DNA of 58,173 nucleotides from PALSA-1006 sp964571195 (GTDB lineage Bacteria; Pseudomonadota; Gammaproteobacteria; Burkholderiales; Gallionellaceae). Every line of letters begins with the position of its first letter. Within the stretch, counting starts at the first letter, position 1. The notes below the pieces were generated by a model. The model had not been told where the DNA came from. It was given only the letters and a program-made list of their open reading frames with translations, and ran no database searches. Position numbers and translations under genes: made by a program. Where the stretch lies: positions 1 to 58,173 of the forward strand of contig CAZNAD010000015.1 of the NCBI GenBank assembly GCA_964571195.1, written 5' to 3'. Below, piece after piece: positions 34,055 to 41,774 of this stretch.

Positions 34055-36042
34055 CCCTGGCGGGGATGGAAAGTCAGCGGCACCGCCGTCGGCGGTGCTG
34101 ATTTCAGAACATGCTTTTTCGCTTTCCCCATCACGTGCATCTCGCACTTTCTGCAATCGAATTCCAGTCGTAATTTTTCGCTGCCGTTGATGAGTGTCAT
34201 CGGTTCGGCACGCACTTGACCCTGTACCCCGATGACGCCTTTGGCTTGTTTCGGGCACAGGCTCAGGGAGTAGCGGATGCAGTGGCGGGTGATCATCAGC
34301 GGGACTTCGCCGGATTCTTCGTGCGCTTCATATGCCGCTGCGATGAGCTTTACGCCGTGCCTGGCATAGAAGTTACGCGCTGCACTGTTGTACACGTTGG
34401 CGAGGAAGCTGAGGGATTCTTCGGGGTATGGTGCGGGCGGTTCGGCAGCGGCTTTGCGGGGTAGGCGTGTATGGGCTTTTAGGCGCGCGCCTTCGAGTTG
34501 TTCCACGGCTGCACGCCGCAGATTGTTGATGAGTGAGCTGGGCACGAACCACGGTTGAGACCAGTTGATGGTGATGGCATCGCCACTCCCTCCCCCTTGC
34601 AGGGGAAGGGACGAGGAGGTGGGGCGCAACTCGAAGTCGGTGTTGCCGAAGCGCGCCAGTTGTTCGCGCACGTTGTTTTCCGCTTCGGACGGATTCTTGG
34701 CGGGCTGTTTTTCGAAGGCAGTGCTGGCGGTGGCGCTAATGCCATCTTCGTCTTGCAGGGTGAGTGCGAAGCCGTCTGCGGTTTCGCTGAGGGTGGCGCT
34801 GATGCCGATTTTTCTCTCGGCAGATTTTTTGGCGAGTGTTTGTTCCCAGGCGTGGTCGCGGTTGCGGCTGATGGCGAGGCCTACGCGCAAGCCCGGCAGG
34901 CTGTGCATGGGTTCGTTGGGGAACACGCGCCACACATTGCCACGGCGCTCGACCACGTTCGCTTGCAGCCCGACGACCTCACGTTTGTTCACATAGTTCA
35001 GGCCATCGCTGTTAGCCAGCTCTTCGTTCGTTTCCATCTCGAACCAGGTGTCGCCGAGCTTGGTCACCGTGCCTAATTCAAGACCGACGAAGGTGGGGGT
35101 ATCGAATGCGCCGATATTGGTTTTGCGTCCGTTCGAGAAATAATCGGTCGCGCCGCGATGGAAGGTCTTGTCCGGGTCGGGCGTGAACAGCAGCCGGGTC
35201 TTGCCACTGGAGGCGGCGTGTAATTCGGGCTGTTCGTCGAGTATCTCGTCGAGCAAGCGGCGGTAGTGCCCGGTAATGTTCTTCACATAGGGGGCGTCTT
35301 TGTAGCGCCCTTCGATCTTGAAGCTGCGTACTCCGGCAGCGATCAGCGCGCGCAGGTTCTGCGTCTGGTTGTTGTCTTTCACCGACAGCAGATGTTTCTC
35401 GAACGCAACGATCTGTCCTTTGTTGTCCTGCAACGTATAGGGCAGGCGGCAGGCTTGCGAGCAGTCACCGCGATTGGCGCTGCGGCCGGTGTGGGCATGG
35501 CTGATGTTGCACTGGCCCGAATAGGCCACACACAGCGCGCCATGGATGAAGTGTTCGATCACGGTGTCGGCAGGGACGGCAGCGCGCACCGCTTTGATCT
35601 CTTCTATGGTCAGTTCGCGCGCCAGCACCAGTTGCGAGAAACCGACCTCGGCGAGGAAACGCGCTTTCTCCGGTGTGCGAATGTCGCATTGGGTCGAGGC
35701 GTGCAGGTCGATGGGCGGCAGGTCGAGTTCCAGCAGTCCCATGTCCTGCACGATGAGCGCATCGACCCCCGTGTCATGGCAGTCCCACGCTAGCTTGTGC
35801 GCGGCCTCCAGTTCGGCATCGTGCAGGATGGTGTTGAGGGTGACGTATATCTTGGCGTGGAAGCGGTGTGCGTACTCCACCAATCCGGCGATGTCCGCCA
35901 TGGAGTTGCCCGCCTTGTCGCGCGCGCCGAACGACGGGCCGCCGATATACACCGCATCCGCACCGTGCAACACGGCCTCGCGACCGATGGCGGCGGTCTT
36001 GGCTGGGGCGAGCAGTTCGAGATGTCGGTTCGGATTTTGCAT
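34051..36042 (-). CDS. rlhA: U32-family RlhA (23S rRNA C2501 hydroxylation protein) with in-frame insertion
   Basis: A 663-aa U32 peptidase-family protein closely following E. coli RlhA (YdcP, 653 aa) along its length: LELLAPAKTAAIGREAVLHG, VTLNTILHD, LHASTQCDIRTPEKA, HGALCVAYSGQCNISHA, GDCSQACRLPYTL, FKIEGRYKDAPYVKNITGHY. The C-terminal DUF3656-like part includes a cysteine pair in FDCRKCEMHV. RlhA is needed for 5-hydroxycytidine at 23S rRNA 2501. Residues about 473-486 (SSLPLQGGGSG and neighbours) come from a family C hairpin at 34586-34624 and are absent from E. coli. Start ATG 36042. Confidence 0.9.
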   Translation of the reverse strand: MQNPNRHLELLAPAKTAAIGREAVLHGADAVYIGGPSFGARDKAGNSMADIAGLVEYAHRFHAKIYVTLNTILHDAELEAAHKLAWDCHDTGVDALIVQDMGLLELDLPPIDLHASTQCDIRTPEKARFLAEVGFSQLVLARELTIEEIKAVRAAVPADTVIEHFIHGALCVAYSGQCNISHAHTGRSANRGDCSQACRLPYTLQDNKGQIVAFEKHLLSVKDNNQTQNLRALIAAGVRSFKIEGRYKDAPYVKNITGHYRRLLDEILDEQPELHAASSGKTRLLFTPDPDKTFHRGATDYFSNGRKTNIGAFDTPTFVGLELGTVTKLGDTWFEMETNEELANSDGLNYVNKREVVGLQANVVERRGNVWRVFPNEPMHSLPGLRVGLAISRNRDHAWEQTLAKKSAERKIGISATLSETADGFALTLQDEDGISATASTAFEKQPAKNPSEAENNVREQLARFGNTDFELRPTSSSLPLQGGGSGDAITINWSQPWFVPSSLINNLRRAAVEQLEGARLKAHTRLPRKAAAEPPAPYPEESLSFLANVYNSAARNFYARHGVKLIAAAYEAHEESGEVPLMITRHCIRYSLSLCPKQAKGVIGVQGQVRAEPMTLINGSEKLRLEFDCRKCEMHVMGKAKKHVLKSAPPTAVPLTFHPRQG
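34586..34624. repeat. Family C palindrome inside rlhA
   Basis: Stem CCCTCCCCC (34588-34596) with GGGGAAGGG (34602-34610) around TTGCA, followed by the family extension. In frame with rlhA; encodes about 13 extra residues. Confidence 0.7.
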
Positions 36043-36189
36043 GGCGGCGGATTATACCGATAGGGGGTGGGCTCCACTGTGCTTTACATAGAGAAGTCTG
36101 CTCGGTCGAAGTGGTCATAGAGGCTGGGGGCGCATCCGCTCCAGAGTGGATAAGCCTCCGTTGGTTTGTCCCCAATATGGCCTTGCGAA

Positions 36190-36207
36190 TATGTCATATC
36201 GGACATA
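36190..36207. promoter_or_regulatory. Operator-like palindrome before the toxin-antitoxin genes
   Basis: TATGTC-ATATCG-GACATA is a perfect 6-base inverted repeat with a 6-base spacer, 12 bases before the toxin ATG. It overlaps a possible promoter (TTGCGA at 36183, TAAACT at 36206, 17 bases apart). Binding by the XRE-type antitoxin encoded downstream would give the usual autoregulation (inference). Confidence 0.55.
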
Positions 36208-36218
36208 AACTGCTCGCC

Positions 36219-36551
36219 ATGAGCAAACAGCACAAACCGCTGGTATGGCTGCATGGCGAAGTCAAAACGCCGCCATTCTCTGCGACCGCGAGAATCGAAG
36301 CTGGTGTGTATCTGAGACAACTGCAAGCCGGGGTCAACATAGCGCTGCCGCACTCAAGGCCAATGCCCAGCATCGGTCGTGGATGCAATGAATTAAGGAT
36401 TCCCGACGAGAATCGAACGTGGCGCATCGTGTACTACGTCGATGCAGTCGCTATCGTGATCCTTGAGGTGTTCGCCAAGACCACCAGACAAACGCCGCAA
36501 CAGGTGATTGATGTTTGCAAGGCGAGATTGAAACAGTACAAAGCGATTTAA
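36219..36551 (+). CDS. RelE/HigB-superfamily toxin (Gp49-like)
   Basis: A 110-aa basic protein of the phage-derived Gp49-like/HigB type: LHGEVKTPPFSATARIEAGVYLRQLQAG near the start, LRIPDENRTWRIVYYVD as the central beta-strands, and VFAKTTRQTPQQVIDVCKARLKQY as the C-terminal helix. Related toxins cleave mRNA on the ribosome. The ATG is chosen at 36219 because the frame upstream crosses the palindrome and promoter region. Toxin first, antitoxin second is the HigBA order. Confidence 0.85.
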   Translation: MSKQHKPLVWLHGEVKTPPFSATARIEAGVYLRQLQAGVNIALPHSRPMPSIGRGCNELRIPDENRTWRIVYYVDAVAIVILEVFAKTTRQTPQQVIDVCKARLKQYKAI

Positions 36552-36566
36552 CAGGAGGGTGATGTG

Positions 36567-36881
36567 ATGAAGACCAATAAATTAGAGCGCCTGAAGGCCG
36601 CAGGATGGGAAGTCGGGAATGCCGAGGAATTCCTGCAATTAAGCGATGAAGAGGCAAAGCTCGTCGCGCTGAAACTCTCGCTGATCAGCGCGGTGAAAAA
36701 ATCGCGTATCAAACACAAACTTTCGCAATCCGATCTTGCGCAGCGCATGAAATCCAGCCAATCGCGCATCGCAAAGATCGAGGCGGGTGATCCATCTGTG
36801 TCGCTGGACTTGGTCGTGCGCGCACTCATTGCCAGCGGCGCAACGACGCGCGATATTCAGGCGGCGTTCACAGCGCAATAG
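36567..36881 (+). CDS. XRE-family HTH antitoxin
   Basis: A 104-aa protein starting at ATG 36567, with AGGAGGG at 36553-36559 as a strong ribosome site. An XRE helix-turn-helix spans residues about 45-90 (IKHKLSQSDLAQRMKSSQSRIAKIEAGDPSVSLDLVVRALIASG). It is 15 bases after the toxin gene and is the likely antitoxin and repressor of the pair. The amino-terminal 40 residues probably contact the toxin. Confidence 0.87.
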   Translation: MKTNKLERLKAAGWEVGNAEEFLQLSDEEAKLVALKLSLISAVKKSRIKHKLSQSDLAQRMKSSQSRIAKIEAGDPSVSLDLVVRALIASGATTRDIQAAFTAQ

Positions 36882-37003
36882 TTGGGAATTGGGGGCGTTG
36901 ATTGCTAATCTGGCTGGGCTGTGGGGGCAAGGCTCTTGCAGTCATTGGAAACCGTGATTTGCCCCGTATTTGAGATTTGGTCTGTCCCCTTTTGAAATTG
37001 CCG

Positions 37004-37525
37004 ATGAAACCTTCAGTACTTCCCTATCGCGACGAAGATGCAGTCCTAACCCTGTATGCGCACTACTTCTTAGCAAGTGAGCTGATGTTCAACAACCACA
37101 AGAAGTTGACGAAGAAGTGGCAGCAACGAGGCCGCCTGACTCAGAACGATCGTGTGAAATTTACGATTTATTTCGGAACTTGGCTTGGATTTCTTGCTGT
37201 GACGGCCGAGGGATTCAAGAAGCTGGCGATTCGCAAACTGGTTCAGACTGATCGGCCACCGGACTTTGTGGAGTTGGTGCCGCAAGCTGATGAACTATGC
37301 AGCCTTTTGAAGAAGCACGACGATGCTTTGAGGAAATTTAGAAACACTGTCTTCCATTTGCGCGAAGACACACAAGACATAGAACGTTTTTTCTACGAGC
37401 GGCCCAACCGTTTGGAATGGGCAGAAGAGCTCCAGTCAGCATTCGATAATTTCTTTTCGAGCTATCGTATCCTGTGCCAAGTGCACTACGTGATTGAGAA
37501 TCGAAGCGATGAGTTCTTCACGTAG
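37004..37525 (+). CDS. Uncharacterised protein with HEPN-like RNxxxH motif
   Basis: A 173-aa mostly helical protein from ATG 37004 (GTG 36977 is an in-frame alternative). No family recognised by name. Near the middle it has LRKFRNTVFHLREDT: R113-N114-x3-H118 fits the RX4H signature of HEPN RNases, set in a helix as in that superfamily. No signal or membrane segment. It lies between the toxin-antitoxin pair and a second gene with a similar motif, in a stretch of lower GC than its neighbours. An RNA-cleaving or defence role is inference only. Confidence 0.55.
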   Translation: MKPSVLPYRDEDAVLTLYAHYFLASELMFNNHKKLTKKWQQRGRLTQNDRVKFTIYFGTWLGFLAVTAEGFKKLAIRKLVQTDRPPDFVELVPQADELCSLLKKHDDALRKFRNTVFHLREDTQDIERFFYERPNRLEWAEELQSAFDNFFSSYRILCQVHYVIENRSDEFFT

Positions 37526-37547
37526 AAGCATATGCGGTCAACGTTGA

Positions 37548-38369
37548 TTGGAGACATCCTTGGTTGATACTTCGTGTGATAGGTTCATTCATCCAGTGCC
37601 TACCCTGCCGCGATTCTATGACTGCTCGCCGGAAGTAGTCCTCACTCTCGATCGCATCAGATTCGAACTCGATAGCGATGACACCCCTGATGATGACCCG
37701 CGGCTGGGGGAGTTCACTTGGTTCGCTCGTGAGTATCCAAGATGCTACAGGCATCATCTTGAATGCGCGGAATTTCGGCTGCGTAGTATTCACGATCTCG
37801 TTTCGGATATTCATGCTGAACTCTCCCAGAGTGTCGAGTCGAACCCGCACATATTCGGTTGTTCGGTTGGTGATCAGCGAGTCAAACGAGTGTACTGGGA
37901 CTTCGAGTCATATCTCTGTGAGATCAATAACGCACTTGATTTGCTCGCAAGAATCGCCGGTCTTGTCTACCGACGTCAGACTCCTTCGAACTTCAACCGA
38001 CTATGCAAGATTAGTGAGGGGCAGACGACGATGCTGTCGATTATGCAGGGTGCGAAGTCACATTGGGTTACCCGGATGAAGAGCTACCGCGACTGCTTCA
38101 CCCACTTCACTCCGGTAGACACAATGCTCAGTGTTGGACTGGAACAGTATGCAGACGGTTTTCACATTCGGGCGAAGCTGCCCGTTAACCCTTCGGCTCG
38201 AGAAATTCTCGACTTTCGGTACTCACGACGAGTGGAGCTGCTCCGATACGCCATCACGGTGTGGCGACACATGTCAGCGCTGGATCGGGCTATCGCTAAG
38301 CAAATCGCTGCTGATTACAGCATTGGCGTGTATCCCGCGCGTACAACAGGATTGTTCAGAGTGTCATAG
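37548..38369 (+). CDS. Uncharacterised protein with HEPN-like RDxxxH motif
   Basis: A 273-aa frame whose first codon is TTG 37548; the true start is uncertain, as no clear ribosome site is seen. It begins 22 bases after the preceding gene, same strand. Residues about 60-200 are helical, and MKSYRDCFTHFTPVD contains R181-D182-x3-H186, again the HEPN RX4H pattern. A CYRHH cluster near residue 66 may be structural. Codon use is less GC-biased than in the flanking metabolic genes, suggesting acquisition with the genes before it. Function unknown. Confidence 0.5.
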   Translation: METSLVDTSCDRFIHPVPTLPRFYDCSPEVVLTLDRIRFELDSDDTPDDDPRLGEFTWFAREYPRCYRHHLECAEFRLRSIHDLVSDIHAELSQSVESNPHIFGCSVGDQRVKRVYWDFESYLCEINNALDLLARIAGLVYRRQTPSNFNRLCKISEGQTTMLSIMQGAKSHWVTRMKSYRDCFTHFTPVDTMLSVGLEQYADGFHIRAKLPVNPSAREILDFRYSRRVELLRYAITVWRHMSALDRAIAKQIAADYSIGVYPARTTGLFRVS

Positions 38370-38471
38370 CAACAATCTAACAATGGCATTGATCGAACGG
38401 CGCTAGAGTGATGAATAGTATGGGCTGCCGCTCATTTCAAACACGTTGAACAGCGGGTTCTCCACACCAAC

Positions 38472-40361
38472 TCAGGCGACAAAGCCTTTCTTCTTCAGCG
38501 TCTCGATGATCTCGTTGATCACCCCCGGATCGTCGATGGTGGATGGCACGTTGTACGGCTTGCCGTTGACGATGCCGTTCAGGGTTTTGCGCAGCGTCTT
38601 GCCCGAGCGCGTCTTGGGCAGGCGTTTGAGAATGACGGTGTCCTTGTAACAGGCGATGGCACCGATGTTTTCGCGGATGCGCGAGATGAGCTCTTTCTGT
38701 AGCGCCTCTTCTGTTATGGTCGCACCGGATTTCAGCACTACCAGTCCCATCGGCACGTGTCCCTTGAGCTCGTCCTCGCGCGCGATGACGGCACACTCGG
38801 CCACCGCCGGATGCCCGGCCACCACTTCTTCGATCTCGCCGGTGGAGAGACGGTGTCCCGCCACATTGATCACGTCGTCCACGCGCCCCATCACGAACAC
38901 ATAACCTTCGTCGTCGATATAGCCGCCGTCACCGGTGGTGTAGTAGCCCGGCAGGAAACTCAGATAACCGTCGCGGAACTTGTTGTTGTCACCCCAGATG
39001 CGGTTCAGGCAGGAAGGTGGCAGCGGCAGCTTGATGGCGATGTAGCCCTGCTCGTTGGCTGCCATTTGCTTACCGTTCTCGTCGAGAATGCGCACGTCGA
39101 AACCGGGCGTGGGCAGGGTGGAGGAGCCGAGCTTCACCGGCTTCGGTTCCACGCCCCACAGGTTGGCGGTGATGCCCCAGCCCGTTTCAGTTTGCCACCA
39201 GTGATCCACCACCGTCTTGCCGCTCTTCTCGGTCAGCCATTCTTGTGTGGGCGGGTCGAGGCGCTCGCCTGCCGAGAAGATGACTTGCAAGCAACTCAAG
39301 TCGTAAGGCTTCATCAGCAGCGCATCCGGGTCTTCCTTCTTCACCGCGCGGAAGGCGGTGGGCGCGGTGAAGAACGACTTCACCTTGTACTCGGAGATGA
39401 TACGCCACAGTGCACCCGCGTCCGGCGTCATGATGGGCTTGCCTTCATACACGATGGTCGTGCAGCCGTGCAGCAGCGGGCCGTACACGATGTAGGAGTG
39501 GCCGACCACCCAGCCCACGTCCGATGCCGCCCAGAACACATCGCCAGGCTCGACGTTGTAGATCGCCTTCATGCTGTAGTTGAGGGCCACGGCATGGCCG
39601 CCGTTCTCGCGCACCACACCTTTCGGTTTGCCGGTGGTGCCCGAGGTGTAGAGGATGTAGAGCGGGTCGCTGCCTTTCACCGGCGTGCAGCCGACAGCTT
39701 TGGCTTTGGAAAGCAGCGCGCTCCAGTCATGGTCGCGATCAGTGATGAGGGGGGCGGTCACCTGCGGACGTTGCAACACCACGCAGCTTTGCGGTTTGTG
39801 TTTGGCCAGCTCGAAGGCTTTATCCACCAGCGGTTTGTATTCGATGACACGCTTCACCTCGATGCCGCAAGAGGCGGTCATGATGACCTTGGGGGTGGCA
39901 TCGTCGATGCGCACGGCCAGTTCGGGCGGCGCGAAACCGCCGAACACCACCGAGTGGATCGCGCCCAGCCGTGCCACCGCCAGCATCGCGACCACAGCCT
40001 CGGGGATCATCGGCATGTAGATGATGACGCAGTCGCCCTTGACCACGCCAAGCTCGGCCAGCATGCCCGCTGTGCGCGCGACCTCATCGGTCAGCTCGGC
40101 GTAGCTGATTTTCTTTTTGGTGTCGGTGACGGGTGAGTCGTAGATGATCGCGGTCTGGTTGCCGCGACCGTTCTGCACATGATGGTCGAGCGCCATGTAG
40201 GCGGTGTTCATCTCGCCGTCGGCAAACCAGTGGCCGATGCCGTCGGTGTCCTTGCTCAGTATCTGCTTGGGGAACTTGTACCACGGAAGCAGATGGGCCT
40301 GGTCGCCCCAGAAGCCCTCGGGGTCCTTCATCGAACGGTCATACTCGGTTTGGTAACTCAT
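38472..40361 (-). CDS. prpE: Propionyl-CoA synthetase PrpE
   Basis: A 629-aa acyl-AMP-forming ligase activating propionate to propionyl-CoA, the entry to the methylcitrate cycle. The AMP-binding signature YTSGTTGKPKGVV is near residue 240; DVGWVVGHSYIVYGPL, HWWQTETGWGI and the hinge/C-terminal DGGYIDDEGYVFVMGRVDDVINVAGHRLS follow. The catalytic lysine region TRSGKTLRKTL is near the carboxyl end. It is the last gene of the prp block, 65 bases after prpF. Confidence 0.95.
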   Translation of the reverse strand: MSYQTEYDRSMKDPEGFWGDQAHLLPWYKFPKQILSKDTDGIGHWFADGEMNTAYMALDHHVQNGRGNQTAIIYDSPVTDTKKKISYAELTDEVARTAGMLAELGVVKGDCVIIYMPMIPEAVVAMLAVARLGAIHSVVFGGFAPPELAVRIDDATPKVIMTASCGIEVKRVIEYKPLVDKAFELAKHKPQSCVVLQRPQVTAPLITDRDHDWSALLSKAKAVGCTPVKGSDPLYILYTSGTTGKPKGVVRENGGHAVALNYSMKAIYNVEPGDVFWAASDVGWVVGHSYIVYGPLLHGCTTIVYEGKPIMTPDAGALWRIISEYKVKSFFTAPTAFRAVKKEDPDALLMKPYDLSCLQVIFSAGERLDPPTQEWLTEKSGKTVVDHWWQTETGWGITANLWGVEPKPVKLGSSTLPTPGFDVRILDENGKQMAANEQGYIAIKLPLPPSCLNRIWGDNNKFRDGYLSFLPGYYTTGDGGYIDDEGYVFVMGRVDDVINVAGHRLSTGEIEEVVAGHPAVAECAVIAREDELKGHVPMGLVVLKSGATITEEALQKELISRIRENIGAIACYKDTVILKRLPKTRSGKTLRKTLNGIVNGKPYNVPSTIDDPGVINEIIETLKKKGFVA

Positions 40362-40426
40362 CTCGACTCCTCCCTTTATTTACCCATCCCCACCTGACGC
40401 TTGATCAGAGAAGGGAATTCATAAAA

Positions 40427-41611
40427 TCAAAAACTATCGCCCGGAACCCGCACCCAGCCTTCCATTAGCACGCGCGCACTGCGGCTCATGGTGACTTTTT
40501 CAACCTTCCACTCGCCACCGTTCTGGCTTGCGGCCGCACCGACTCGCAAGGTGCCGGAGGGATGTCCGAACTTCACCACATCGCGTTCACCGCCGCCCGC
40601 CGCTAGATTCACCAGCGTACCGGGAATCGCGGCGGCCGTGCCGATGGCGACTGCGGCTGTGCCCATCATGGCATGGTGCAGTTTGCCCATCGACAGCGCG
40701 CGCACCAGCAGATCGATTTCGGAAGCACTGATCTGCTTGCCGCTGGATGCTACATGGTCGACCGGTGGCGCGACAAACGCGACTTTGGGCGTATGTTGGC
40801 GCGTTGCGGCCTCTTCTGGGGTCTTGATCAGCCCCATGCGCAATGCGCCCGCCACGCGGATTTTCTCGAAACGCGCCAGCGCGGCCGGATCGGTGTTGAT
40901 GGCTTCGCGCAGTTCGGTGCCGGTGTAGCCAATATCCGCCGCATTCACAAACACGGTCGGGATACCGGCGGAAATCATGGTGGCCGGGAAACTGCCGACA
41001 CCGGGCACATCGAGCTGATCGACCAGATTGCCGGTTGGGAACAGGCTGCCGCCTTCTTCACTGTCATCGGAGGGGTCGATGAAATCCAGCACGATCTCCG
41101 CTGCGGGGAAGGTCACGCCGTCCAGTTCGAAATCACCGGTCTCCTGTACCTGACCGTTGCTGACCGGCACATGCGCGATGATGGTCTTGCTGATGTTGGC
41201 CTGCCAGATGCGCACGGTGCAGACACCATCTTTAAGACGTGCCGCATCGATATATCCGGCGTGAATCGCGAAAGCCCCTGCACCGGTGGAGAGGTTGCCG
41301 CAGTTGCCGCTCCAGTCGACGAAATCTTTATCGATGGAGACTTGTCCGTAGAGGTAATCCACGTCATGACCGGGGCGCGTGCTCTTGGACAGGATCACGC
41401 ACTTGCTGGTGCTGGAGGTCGCGCCGCCCATGCCGTCGATCTGCGCGGCGTAGGGGTCGGGGCTGCCGATCACGCGCTGGAACAATTTGTCGCGTGCCTT
41501 GCCCGGGACCTGCGCCGCTTTGGGCAGGTCTTCCAGCCGGAAGAACACACCTTTCGATGTGCCGCCACGCATGTACGTCGCGGGGATTTTGATTTGCGGG
41601 GTGTGGGACAT
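40427..41611 (-). CDS. prpF: 2-methylaconitate cis-trans isomerase PrpF
   Basis: A 394-aa diaminopimelate-epimerase-fold enzyme that accompanies AcnD and isomerises 2-methylaconitate. The family opening IPATYMRGGTSKGVFFRLEDLP, MGGATSSTSKCVIL, and DWSGNCGNLSTGAGAFAI are evident; MGKLHHAMMGTAAVAIGTAA lies near the end. With acnD it replaces PrpD in the cycle. Separated from acnD by a 163-base gap filled with a family C element. Confidence 0.95.
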   Translation of the reverse strand: MSHTPQIKIPATYMRGGTSKGVFFRLEDLPKAAQVPGKARDKLFQRVIGSPDPYAAQIDGMGGATSSTSKCVILSKSTRPGHDVDYLYGQVSIDKDFVDWSGNCGNLSTGAGAFAIHAGYIDAARLKDGVCTVRIWQANISKTIIAHVPVSNGQVQETGDFELDGVTFPAAEIVLDFIDPSDDSEEGGSLFPTGNLVDQLDVPGVGSFPATMISAGIPTVFVNAADIGYTGTELREAINTDPAALARFEKIRVAGALRMGLIKTPEEAATRQHTPKVAFVAPPVDHVASSGKQISASEIDLLVRALSMGKLHHAMMGTAAVAIGTAAAIPGTLVNLAAGGGERDVVKFGHPSGTLRVGAAASQNGGEWKVEKVTMSRSARVLMEGWVRVPGDSF

Positions 41612-41637
41612 TAGAACTCCTCTAGCATTCGTCCAAA

Positions 41638-41750
41638 GCCCTTCCCCCTCTGGGAGAAGGGTTGGGATGAGGGTGTACTTATATTGAAGCGCGCTGATCT
41701 TAAAGCTTCCCTCACCCTAACCCTCTCCCAGTGGGAGAGGGAATCAGGGC
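41638..41750. repeat. Family C paired palindromic element (acnD-prpF junction)
   Basis: Two hairpins: CCCTTCCCCCTCTGGGAGAAGGG with extension GTTGGGATGAGGG, and CCCTCACCCTAA then CCCTCTCCCAGTGGGAGAGGG. The two extensions can also pair with each other (about two mismatches), giving one large inverted repeat around a spacer of roughly 35 bases. Confidence 0.88.
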
Positions 41751-41774
41751 GCACGCACGAATTGCTGTTGCTCA

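Noticed and set aside
38757..40136. Open frame of 459 codons on the plus strand
   Set aside because: Antisense to prpE; no domain or ribosome site.
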